Below the pieces are notes generated by a model, which saw only the letters and a list, made by a program, of their open reading frames with translations, was not told the DNA's origin and did no database searches. Shown piece by piece: positions 54,509 to 64,000 of a DNA stretch of 64,000 nucleotides. Within the stretch, counting starts at the first letter, position 1. Each line of letters opens with the position of its first letter. The stretch spans positions 119,575,520 to 119,639,519 of the forward strand of contig OY821521.1 of assembly GCA_963682025.1 (NCBI GenBank). The letters run 5' to 3'. A program made the translations under genes and the position numbers. This stretch comes from Cordilura impudica (lineage: Eukaryota > Arthropoda > Insecta > Diptera > Scathophagidae).

Positions 54509-57500
54509 TGTACTGTGCCGACCAATGCTACCAAGTCAAGGGGTAAAGTAAAATTTTTCGGTGTGGCCACTAAAAGCAGACACAATGCAAGATACAACCC
54601 TGTTTGAATTCATGACTGAAGTTGGCCGAGGGAGAAAAATCAAGTTTATTGATTGGACAGCACCTATAAAAGGCAGCGCTGAAAGAGATTCTTTCCTTTT
54701 CCGGTGAGCAGCTAAGAGATACGGAGGTGTAAAAAAAAAAAGACGGATAAGTATCGAAGAAAATCCACACGATCTTCCACCGAAATTAAAACAAAGTGAT
54801 CTCTGCTGAAGTATAAAGCCTAGAGGGAGGCCACCCATCTCATCGCATCGCTGGTTGCCAACAGGAGAACCATAGAGACACCAGGTATCGTAGTTCAGGC
54901 TGGATTTCATTTCCAACATTTACAAAACTCTGCCAACAAGAAGAACTTCACCAAGTTATAAGTGATCAGGAGTACCAAACCTCCAAATGCCCAAGTAACA
55001 ACAGCGATAGTACCGATCTGCCATCGACAATAGAACCGAATTTACACCAGTTGGCCCTGGCCAAGGGCAGTGGTTTAAGCTGGGCTACAATAACAAACCA
55101 TTAGCGGCAGATGTTGGGCAAAAGATGAAGCAGTAGCAGTATTAAAACTCCACCAAGCTACAAATACCTACAGCACCTGTTAGGCAAAAGACCGCGAGAA
55201 AACAACATTAAATAGTCATCTGTAAAATCATCCAACTGTTCCGTCATCCATCTTCAAAGACATTCATCAATAAAATTAGCCATCTGTAAAATCATCCAAC
55301 TGTTCCGTCATCCATCTTCAAAGACCAAATAAAATTAGCCATCTGTAAAATCATCCAACTGTTCCGTCATCTATCTTCAAAGACAAACGCCAATAAAATT
55401 AGTCATCTGTAAAATCATCCAACTGTTCCGTCATCCATCTTCAAAGACAAACACCAATAACATCAGTCAACTGTAACATCATCTAGCATACCATCCATCC
55501 TTAATAGCAGGCACCAGCGGAACAGACACCCTCATGAGACACCATCACCGGAAGCGGTACCTACCCACTTTAAAATCTGCAAAAATTTATTAATACTAAT
55601 TTATTTGCTGTCTAATTTAATAAAATTTCGCCTTTGTCTAAATTATACTTACCTATTTGGAAACCTGCGAAAATTTATAAATAATTCAAATTTACTTACC
55701 TTCTTGTAATTTAAATTAAATTTAGCCATCATCTAAATTACACATACCCATCTTAAAACCTGCGAAAATTTATAAATAATTCAAATTTACTTACCTTCTT
55801 GTAATTTAAATTAAATTTAGCCATTATCTAAATTACACATACCCATCTTAAAAACTGCGAAAATTTATTAATAATTCAAATTTACTTACCTTCTTGTACT
55901 CATTTTAAAATCTGCAAAAATTTATCAAAGATTCGAATTTACTTACCTTTTTTATCTATATTTAATTTCGCCATAATCTAAAATATACCTACCCATATTA
56001 AAATCTGCAAAAATTTATCAAAGATTCGAATTTACTTACCTTTTTTTTTAATCAAAAGTTAATTTCACCATAACCTAAAATATACATACCCATTTTAATA
56101 TACATACCCATTTTAAAATACGAATTTATGTACTGCCTAATTTATTAAAATTTCGCTTTAGTCTAAATTGTACGTATCTATTTGGAAACCTACAAAAATT
56201 TACCAATAATTCAAATTTGCTTACCCTTGTTGTAATTTAAATTTAATTTAGCCTGAATCTAAATTACACATACTCATTTTGAAACCTGCAAAAATTTATC
56301 AATAAGTCAAATTTACTTAACTTTTTGTAATTTAAATTTAATTTAGCCTTAATCTAAATTACATATTCTCATTTTGAAGTGTGCAAAATTCACAGATAAT
56401 TCAAATTTACTTACCTTTCTTTAATTTAATTTAGCCTTAATCTAAATTACACAGACTCATTTTGAAATCTGCAAAATTCACCGATACTTCAAATTTACTT
56501 AACTTTTTAAATTTAATTTTGCCATAATTTAAATTATGCTTACCCATTATGAAAATTTGAATTAAGCTTATTTTTGGACCATCTATATGCGAATCAATAT
56601 AAAACATGAAACACATTGGTAGTTACGATTAATAAAATATACTTACCTTTTTGAATATCATGTTTAAATATATAAAACCAAAAATATATATATCTTATCA
56701 TTGTCAAAATATTTACCTTAAAAGTATAAGCTTCCATGAGTTTTATAATTTATAAATACTATATTCTTTACCTTGGAAAACACATAATCCATTATTTGAA
56801 GCTAGAAATGTAGTTACTTATAATGACCTTGAATACTTGTGCTTAAAAACAAAAATTTTGTATTTCATAATTTTAAGAGGCCAATCGAGCCTAAATCTTA
56901 ACTCAACCTCAGATTTAATATTAAGTAAAATAGCCGAATTTCGTTCGAAATCTGGGATCAATTATAGGACGGATTTAGACCCCATAATAGCGCTATTTAG
57001 GTGGTTATGATCATACAAAGAATCCTTTAATGAATTAGAGCTGAAAACTCGGATTGCGATAGGAATTTGGGCCGATAAGAATAAATAAGTCTAACTGTAA
57101 GCCTTAACATAAGAAATCCCAAATATTTGTATTATAAACCCAAGGAAAAATTTCCCCAGTGTTGTGTTATTGTAAATTAAATAAAGAAATTGCATTGAGA
57201 AAGAATAATGATAAATTACGGCCTTAACCTATTTTTCGGTGGATGTTGAACATGGCTGAATAAGCAACGGATGAAAAGGTAGGTATTTGGAGAGAAGATG
57301 CGTGCGTTTAGGGATAAATTATAAAAGTTTTTCAGGCACAATTTATCAAGGCGAATTATTCAAAAGAATATTATGGGAGGGAGCCTGAGGGTTTACAACA
57401 TCTAAACCCAATCACTGTGATTTGACTAAACATTTCAGCCCCACAATTTTACTATTTTTTTTTGGCAATGTATGCACTGGTACAGTATGACTGTATTAGC

Positions 57501-57625
57501 ATATAACTCCTGAAACGGACACCCGCCCAAGCCCGACGAGCCATAGCCGCGCTGAAAATTGTTAGTTACCAGTGTGACAGGGGTTTATATGCTGACATTA
57601 CTTGTTCAAGTAATGGGATATGACA
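54509..57625 (+). repeat. Giant element 3' LTR (3117 bp)
   Basis: Starts TGTACTGTGCC and ends GATATGACA before TSD AAGT. Same order as the 5' LTR: TATA box (54665), 64-bp units, ~94-bp array, unique tail. It lacks ~400 bp corresponding to 41266-41670 and joins CACCGGAAGCGG directly to TACCTACCCAC. Confidence 0.87.
54536..54919 (-). CDS. Antisense ORF in the giant LTR (127 codons), doubtful
   Basis: ATG at 54917-54919, stop at 54536-54538. The matching frame in the 5' LTR (40677-40292) is broken by length changes in the A-run at ~40488 and by another indel. The peptide has several Cys, a Phe-rich patch and no recognised motif. It overlaps the TATA box and the putative start of the sense transcript. 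I regard it as probably fortuitous and list it because it is the longest frame in the LTR. Confidence 0.15.
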   Translation of the reverse strand: MLEMKSSLNYDTWCLYGSPVGNQRCDEMGGLPLGFILQQRSLCFNFGGRSCGFSSILIRLFFFTPPYLLAAHRKRKESLSALPFIGAVQSINLIFLPRPTSVMNSNRVVSCIVSAFSGHTEKFYFTP

Positions 57626-57629
57626 AAGT

Positions 57630-58135
57630 TAAGGTTCATATTTTGCAAAAATTATGCGACATTTAACAAATACATTCAAAATTGTTTTTACTAAAATTTT
57701 TGCCAGTTTTAGTTTTGCTTTGTATCAGTAAAATGTTCCGATATTAACTTAAAAAAAAACAATTTGTTAAATATTTTTATCTTAATTAATTTATAGACAA
57801 AAGATAGATTTAATACAATAGAAACAAATAAGAATTGAAAGTTACTCTATGCGGACTCATAAATGTGCCCTATTCTAATAGTCTTGGAAAATTGAAAAGG
57901 ATTGTCAAGAATTCTCTCAGAAGTGCGCTTGCTAGTAAGAAAATAAAAAAACTTGACTTCCTTTTTTAACCAGCGTTCAACAAGAAACGATCTCCAGTTT
58001 CTTAAATACAAATAAAAAAAAATCTAGTGCATCTGACTAGTATTTCATACTTCAAATTTATTTATGCAACCAGCGGTGTAACGCAAAAGGGTAAATTTCC
58101 ATAACTTCGCGTAACATCGAAAAATTCTACAAATA
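57630..58135. other. Spacer, nothing recognised
   Basis: AT-rich sequence between the giant element and the mariner; no ORF or repeat recognised. Confidence 0.4.
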
Positions 58136-59435
58136 AAGGGTTTTTCAATAGCGCTACAAAAGTTTTTTCAAATAAAACAAAAACGGTTTCGGATATCAAT
58201 GAAATTCTTTATTCCTGTGAAAGTACGTTCGATGCCATTATGTATGGAGATCGATTTCTTTTGCATGGCCACCACGGGCACGCTTGCAGAAGTCCAGACG
58301 CTGAACCCATTTTTCGACGGTTTTCAAGCATAAATCGGCCGATACTGCTGCAATTTCACGTTCGATATTCGTACGAAGTTCATCAATCGTCGCTGGCTTG
58401 TTGGCATAGACCATAGACTTGACGTAGCCCCACAGGAAATAGTCCAACGGCGTCAAATCGCACGACCGAGGTGGCCAATCGACTGGACCATTTCGTGAGA
58501 TAACACGTTCTCCAAACTTTGTTTCCAATAAATTGATTGTGACATTCGCTGTGTGGCTTGTGGCGCCGTCCTGTTGGAACCACATGTCCTCCAAATCCAT
58601 ATCATCCAATTGGGGCCAAAAATATTCGGTTATCATTGAATGTTAGCGATTCCCATTCACAGTAACGTGCCGGCCTTGATCATCACGGAAGAAGTACGGC
58701 ACAATGACGCCGCCGGCCTATAAACCGCACCAAACCGTAATTTTTTCGGGATGCAATGATGACTCATGGAGTACGTGTGGATTGCTGTCTGACCAATAAC
58801 GCATATTTTGTTTATTGACGAAGCCATTCAGGCAGAAATGAGCCTCATCGCTGAAGATGATTTTTCGATGAAAATCCGAATCATTTTCAAGTTGTTGTTC
58901 AGCTCAATTCACGAACATACGACACTTCTGGTGGTCAAGCGGCTTCAGTTCTTGCGTCATTTTGATCTTGTAAGGATGTAGGCCAAAATCTTTTCGCAAA
59001 ATTCGCCACAACGACGTCACAGAGATGCCCAACGCTTGAGAACGACGTGTGAGAGACACATTTGGGCTTTCTTCAACTGAAGCCTCAGCGGCAGCAATAT
59101 TCTCGACACTACGGGCACTTCTTTGTTTCACTGGCACGGGAACATTTCGTACTGTGCCTGTGGATTCAAATTTTTCCACTAGACGCTCAATTGTTGATCT
59201 GCTAGGACGATTATGACGACCATAAATTGGACGTAGCGCTCTTAACGTTGAGGCCACTGACTCCGAATTTCGGTAGTAAATTTTAATAATTTCGACTCGT
59301 TGTTGGCTCGTATATCTTTCCATCATGAAATGGCAAACCTTACTGAAGAGAAATGTTAAAAGAGCGGCAAGAAATATGGCGGCGTTTGCTGTCCCTGTCT
59401 TTCTACTTTTGTAGCGTCCCTGTTGAAAAACCCTT
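58136..59435 (-). mobile_element. rosa-type (DD41D) mariner-like element, TSD TA
   Basis: Ends are AAGGGTTTTTCAA and its complement, extended by a second inverted block (GCTACAAAAG), with TA at 58134-58135 and 59436-59437. 1.3 kb long, with one transposase gene on the reverse strand. Confidence 0.83.
58238..59326 (-). pseudogene. Mariner (DD41D) transposase with three nonsense codons
   Basis: One continuous frame of 362 codons starting MMERYTSQQRVEIIK at 59326. An N-terminal double helix-turn-helix region (TIERLVEKFESTGTV, SQALGISVTSLWRIL) is followed by the catalytic domain: FSDEAHF (first Asp), WFQQDGATSHTA (second Asp) and LTPLDYFLWG (third Asp, 41 residues later). That spacing marks the rosa group. 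Stops lie after RMFVN (58904-58906), in WCGL*AGG (~58718) and before HSMITEY (~58645); the first two are at positions where relatives have Trp. No frameshifts. It would cut and paste at TA sites; it is dead but recent enough to keep one frame. Confidence 0.87.
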
Positions 59436-59437
59436 TA

Positions 59438-60211
59438 TTATAGTTTTCTATCCAGAAAAAAAAAGAATACAAATCGCCCAAAAATAATTACGTCATATCG
59501 AGGGAGACTTCTAAATATTAAAGACGATAGGTATCAACCACTCCAGGATCTAACCTAAATTGCGTGTCGCAATTGCAGAAGAGTGCAATTTGCAATTTGT
59601 TATTTTCGTGCTACAAAAATTATTAATAACAGGTCAGCAAAGTGATTAATTATATTCTCGATCTCCCCCACATATGAACTTTACGGCGGGACTACGCTTA
59701 ACGTTCGAAGCATATGAAGTTCTCTGTTAGCCATCTACTTCTGTGTTCAAATGTGGTAAAAGTGGTTTCACATCAAAATTAATTGCGATTAGTCATATAA
59801 AAATTAATTTGAAAGCAATCAGTTAAACCTGATTGCAAGCTGTCTAAACTGATTGTAACTAAAAGATCATCATTGAAAAGAATAGAGCCTTTCATAACGT
59901 ATCTTAAAATTACTTAAGTTCGTAATATAAAGTTTATAAAAGCTATTTTAAGAAAAGTGAATTAAAACCTCCCAACCCTGGGTTATCAACAAAATAGAAT
60001 TAAACACAGTAGCCTTCATAATATTTGCAAGAATTTATGTAACTCCTTTCTTAGAACATCATCATCAAGTTCGAACGGTACGTTCATGAAGGCCTCTACG
60101 ATCAGCAATATGTTGGGTGAGTGTTAAAAAAAAGGTTTTTTTATACATATATTTACATATTTTCTTGCATTTAAAAAAAGAAAAAAAACCCAAAACCAAA
60201 AAGAAAAGAGA
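59438..60211. other. Spacer, nothing recognised
   Basis: Mixed-composition sequence without a recognised gene. Short AATTGC-containing inverted motifs occur near 59560-59600. One reverse-strand frame runs over into the TIR element and looks fortuitous. Confidence 0.4.
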
Positions 60212-61858
60212 CCCTACAAGAACAGTGACGGTCATTTGACCGGTGATATGACGGTCATTACTGACTGAAGTTACGGTCATCGCGTAGAACAAAGTTTCTA
60301 TCATTTTATTAACGCCAATATGACAAAAATGACCGAAACTTTTGTGTACATGTGATTTTGCATCTAACTCTAACCTATGAAAGTATGTAAGCCATAGAAT
60401 ATATATCTGAACTGCTCATTCTACCGATATATCCATCATCGTTGACTGGTCACACTTGATGGATATATACATCATCATTGACCGGTCACGCTTGATTATA
60501 ATGAAACACCACTTATTTTTTATTTATTTATTGTATTAAAAATCAAATTCAAAATTACAAATAAACATTAAATATTAAAAACAACAATATCACTAATTCC
60601 GAAACGTGGTGATAACTTTGAGACAATGTTGAAACAGGACAATGGGTTTAGCTTAAAACAGATATTTAAACAACTTTGCTGACTTTTCACTCGAAACATC
60701 CCTAAACTCAATAGAAATTTCCGGTAATGGGCCTTAGTGCAATCAGTAGTTTCCTAAAGAAAACAATTTATTATAACACTTACATATATATCAACAATTT
60801 ATATTAAAGCTTACCTTTTGAGTGTTGTGAATTAACAATTTCGGCCAAACCTGATACAATTCATTTGGAAAATTGATGAGTAAATGATGTATCCATTCAA
60901 ATTCCGCTACATTTGTTTGTACAGAACGGTGTGTGAGATATTGTGATAATACCTCCATAAATCAATTTGTTCAATATTCTGAGATCTTTGTTCTTTTGAA
61001 GAAACTAATTTCATTTCATATTATCAACATCATATTCCAGGCACTATATTCCAGAATGGCATAAATTAAAACATTCAAATATTAAAACAAACTCCCATAT
61101 CCATGTTATGGCAACAGACTGAAAGATAGATATAAGGATTAGTGTAAAATGCTGCAAGGAAGATTTACTTTGTTTCTAGCTACAATTTTTAATAAAATGT
61201 CAGTGCATTACCTTAATAAGTTCATTTGGTGATTGCGCATGTATTAACAATATATTTATAGTGTCTTCCATGCGCACTTAACTGGAATCATTACGAATCG
61301 ATTTAATAAACTGTGTCAGCGTTGTTTCACACAATTATATTTCTTGTGTATTATCTTCCAACATCATAAAAAGTCCATCAATAATATGAAATAGATAACC
61401 ATATTTTCTGGTACAGCATTCACAATCGAAATCCAGGATATAACATATTGTCGCACAATATAATTCTTTACACAAATGCGTTTCCTAAGAGGTATAAAAG
61501 TTCTAGATTGAAAGTTTGTGAAGATTCTACAGCAATATCTTTAAGTTAACGATCCAACAGGAATAGGCCACAAGCGAGCAAAAAATAAATTGTGGAAGGG
61601 TGTAATCGAGGGACGTGCCACCACAATTGAGAATGGCACTAATAAATTCACTGACATATTTTGAAGAATCCTAAAGAAACAACAAAAATTAACTTGAACT
61701 TTTAATTTAATTAATTACTTACCTTTCCTAAACCTTAAGAAAAACAAATCTGCAACAGCAACAATGACAGTCATATGTTTTTAAATAGAAAAAAACTGCA
61801 AGTGTGTTAGTACAAAAATTGTTTATGTGTTAGTTTCAGTCATTCATTTCTTGTAGGG
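60212..61858. mobile_element. TIR element carrying Vac14 fragments, copy 2 (1647 bp)
   Basis: Same orientation and content as 36751-38479, with identical CCCTACAAGAA ends. The flanks are GA on each side, whereas copy 1 has TA. It lacks ~90 bp of AT-rich sequence near 37120-37200 of copy 1. In copy 2 the subterminal inverted repeat is partly decayed, and the ATGGATA..CATCATC block near 60430 is locally duplicated. Confidence 0.82.
60815..61565 (-). pseudogene. Vac14: Vac14 gene fragment, second copy
   Basis: Matches the fragment in copy 1 nearly throughout: exon 60815-61118, a 93-bp intron 61119-61211 with GT..AG, and the upstream exon from 61212. The HAQSPNELIK, ISWISIVNAVP and QTKVAV motifs are all present. 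The stops and frame breaks I could check (for example after LDR and QEI) are the same as in copy 1, so the fragment was already non-coding, or was never translated as Vac14, before the element multiplied. Small private changes occur (e.g. IHLLLINFPNE-type substitutions). No function as Vac14 is possible. Confidence 0.82.
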
Positions 61859-64000
61859 GAGTATACTTGGCAGTGTGGAGAAATGAGAGTGCTAGTTCTA
61901 AGAACCGAAATATTGTATTTTACCAATTTATTACTCAAACCTGTAACAAATTTTCTAAAAAGAAAAGGCGAACTGGTATAATTCCTTTTGGGGCAGGGCT
62001 ACCTATAGGAACCGGCCGTGCTCAGGGCTGGGAGTGTGTTCTTGCCCCATCGGAAATATTTATACGTTACATGAAAACTTAATTTAGGTAGCAGAGTATC
62101 AAATCAAATAAAAATACCAAAATGATGACATAAAAAAAACATACAAAAAAAAATTGTTGATGTAAATGCTGTAGCTAGTTGTAATTGCTACTCAGTCATG
62201 TACCCACCCACCTTGCTGACTGTAGAGCATTCGGTAGTCAGCCCATATCGAAAATGAAATTTATACTTACATCACTATATTGACTTCACCTTTCGTAATA
62301 ATTACACAAAAATTTATAGTTTCATATTGAAAATCTTCATTTCACAAATTAATAAAATAAAAAATAAATCTAAATTTAATTTATAGTAATTATAAAATTA
62401 ACTGTCATAAAAAAAAATTATTATCAAATTATTTGAAGTTAAAAAAAATATATAATTTTAACAATGAGAATGGTCACCTTTTTAATTTAACACATTATAT
62501 TCAAATATTTAATTCGAAGTAATTATAAATTTAAATTTGCAAAAATAATGTTTGACGTTGATAATGTCAAAATTTATTTTAAATGTCTATTTTATTATGA
62601 TAAATTTTACGTTTCAAAATCCTCTCAATTAAAAAAAAAAATTTCAGACATTTTATTGGGAGGGAATTTATATATGTATGTGTTTAACCCCCCCCTTTTT
62701 TTTTCTTTTTTTTTTGTGTAATAAAAATTTGAAAATTAACAATATACAAATTTAATGTAACTTACATTTTATCCAAAGTTATCTGCAGGCGCCGGTAAAC
62801 GTAGAGGATGTTGTACTGTTAAACTTTAAATTAAACATCAAATTTCAAATTTTGTGTATGTGAAATAATAAAATTTTAAATATAATTATGAATTAATTTG
62901 AAGTTATGTAATGAAATAAATAAAATGTAAATTATTAATTAGATTATTTTGATGATTAAGTTAAAAGAATTAGATTTTAGATTTAAATAAATAAAAGCAA
63001 AAATAATTGAATTTTAAGCAAAAAAAAAATAAAGTTATAAAATTTAAATTTATATATCGATTTCCCGTTAAGACTCAATAGTCCCTTGTAATTTTATTTT
63101 CAGAATTGCCTGAATTCTTACGAATATTTTACCATGAAAATAGAATATCTTGTAATGTCCTTGTTAATCTTGATATTTGTGTTGTGGAAAATTAACTTTA
63201 GTGATATATTCTTGTTATCTTGAAGGCACCAAATTTTAGAAGTCGGGATTTTATTTTTGTGTAAGCCTTTTGGCTACACAAAAAGAATATATAGGACACA
63301 CACAAGTAATCCTTGGCCTTCCTCTTTCTTATTATTATTTTCATGAAATTTATGAATATTTATCATAAAGAAATAAATTTATACCAAAAACAATTATTTT
63401 TTCTTTTGACAATATTCGCTGAGTAAAATTATTTATTTTCCACTAATTATTCACTTGGTGTTCACTCTTTGAAAATTTTCCACTAATGAACAATATCTTT
63501 CCTTTCCAAATTTGACACTTAAAAAAAATCGACAACAGACAGAAACTATATTAACTAGATTAAAAATAAGAAATGAAAAAATTTTTAACGACAGTGTTTG
63601 AATTTTTATTTCTTTTCTTTTTTTTTTTAAATATGCAAAAAAAAAAATTATGGAGTAAAATTGGAAAACATCACAAACCAGAAAAGCTCTTATTTCTTTT
63701 AATCTACAACTATTGCTTCCAAAAAGAATTTCTCATTGATTATTAAAATGGAGATTCTTTGCGTTTACTATGAAAAGAAAAGAGTACATAAAACTCTTAA
63801 AATTTAAATTAAAAGAAAAAAAAAAAACAAACGTTAACATAATTAAAAGAAAGAAAAAAAAACCAAAAGTAAATGAATTAAAAAATTAAAAAAAATTTTT
63901 TTTGTATACCTACTACAAGTATTATATTCAATATATACCTATATTCCCCAAGTATAAATAAGTAGATTTAGGATACTTAAGAAAAAAAAATATGAAATTC
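61859..64000. other. AT-rich terminal stretch without supported gene
   Basis: One 71-codon frame (61867-62082, first codon not ATG) has a GC-richer end (IIPFGAGLPIGTGRAQGWE) but no family I recognise. After 62100 the sequence is homopolymer- and AT-rich, with A/T runs and one C9 run (~62690). A 29-codon hydrophobic frame at ~63134 is probably chance. No RNA gene or repeat shared with the rest of the window was seen. Confidence 0.4.

Larger units (their letters stand above)
40265..57625 (+). mobile_element. Giant Gypsy LTR retrotransposon (17.4 kb; LTRs 3.1-3.5 kb; TSD AAGT)
   Basis: Direct repeats 40265-43758 and 54509-57625 start TGWACTGTGC and end GATATGAC(A). AAGT flanks both ends (40261-40264 and 57626-57629). 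A tRNA-Lys PBS follows the first and a purine tract precedes the second, so these are LTRs, not a segmental duplication. Inside are a 3.7-kb leader, gag with zinc knuckle, and pol. A 1.76-kb non-LTR element sits in the protease. Gag and Pol look mdg3/blastopia-like. Without the insertion the element is ~15.6 kb, very large for insect Gypsy. Confidence 0.88.

Noticed and set aside
54536..54919. Conserved antisense gene in the giant LTR
   Set aside because: The frame is broken in the other LTR, has no motif, and overlaps the sense promoter; kept only as a low-confidence entry.
40265..57625. Segmental duplication instead of LTRs for the 3-kb direct repeats
   Set aside because: The edges coincide with TSD AAGT, PBS and polypurine tract at the exact positions expected of LTRs.

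Overview
The window is a nested pile of transposable elements from an insect genome, most likely a cyclorrhaphan (muscoid-type) fly. The evidence is the very AT-rich background, an env-bearing errantivirus, a 412/mdg1-like Gypsy element, a BEL/Pao element, mini-me-like repeats, a rosa-type (DD41D) mariner and jockey/CR1-like non-LTR elements. I see no intact single-copy host gene. Almost every protein-coding unit is broken by stops, frameshifts, deletions or later insertions, so this looks like heterochromatin or a TE graveyard.

Layout. 1-12706: two head-to-tail errantivirus units sharing one LTR (5296-5777). The first runs in from outside the window, and its env 3' end is replaced by an inverted piece of the 5' region of a 412-like element. 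The last LTR is split by a mini-me-like element. 12707-14368: a run of hairpins, then the first copy (R_A) of a dispersed repeat. 14369-21623: a 412/mdg1-like element with TSD ATAA, two small membrane-anchor ORFs ahead of gag, and a MITE inside RNase H. 21628-25779: a long non-coding repeat (X_A), probably a reverse-strand LTR, plus the second R copy. 25779-34579: a BEL/Pao element with an env-like ORF. Its 3' LTR holds a jockey/CR1-like element that itself holds a MITE. 34580-36372: second X copy. 36751-38479 and 60212-61858: two copies of a TIR element carrying intron-containing fragments that I identify as Vac14 (the PIKfyve-complex scaffold). 40265-57625: a 17.4-kb Gypsy element with LTRs of 3.1-3.5 kb, TSD AAGT, a tRNA-Lys PBS, a 3.7-kb repeat-filled leader, and a non-LTR insertion in its protease. 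58136-59435: rosa-type mariner. 61859-64000: AT-rich sequence with no supported gene.

The points most worth pursuing are (i) the amplified TIR element that captured Vac14 exons with their introns, (ii) the giant-LTR Gypsy element, whose LTR has a short U3 and a very long satellite-filled R/U5, (iii) the arrays of short inverted repeats lying between PBS and gag in three unrelated LTR elements, and (iv) the paired single-pass membrane micro-ORFs upstream of the 412-like gag, found again in an inverted captured fragment. All family assignments come from motifs read by eye; no database search was possible.
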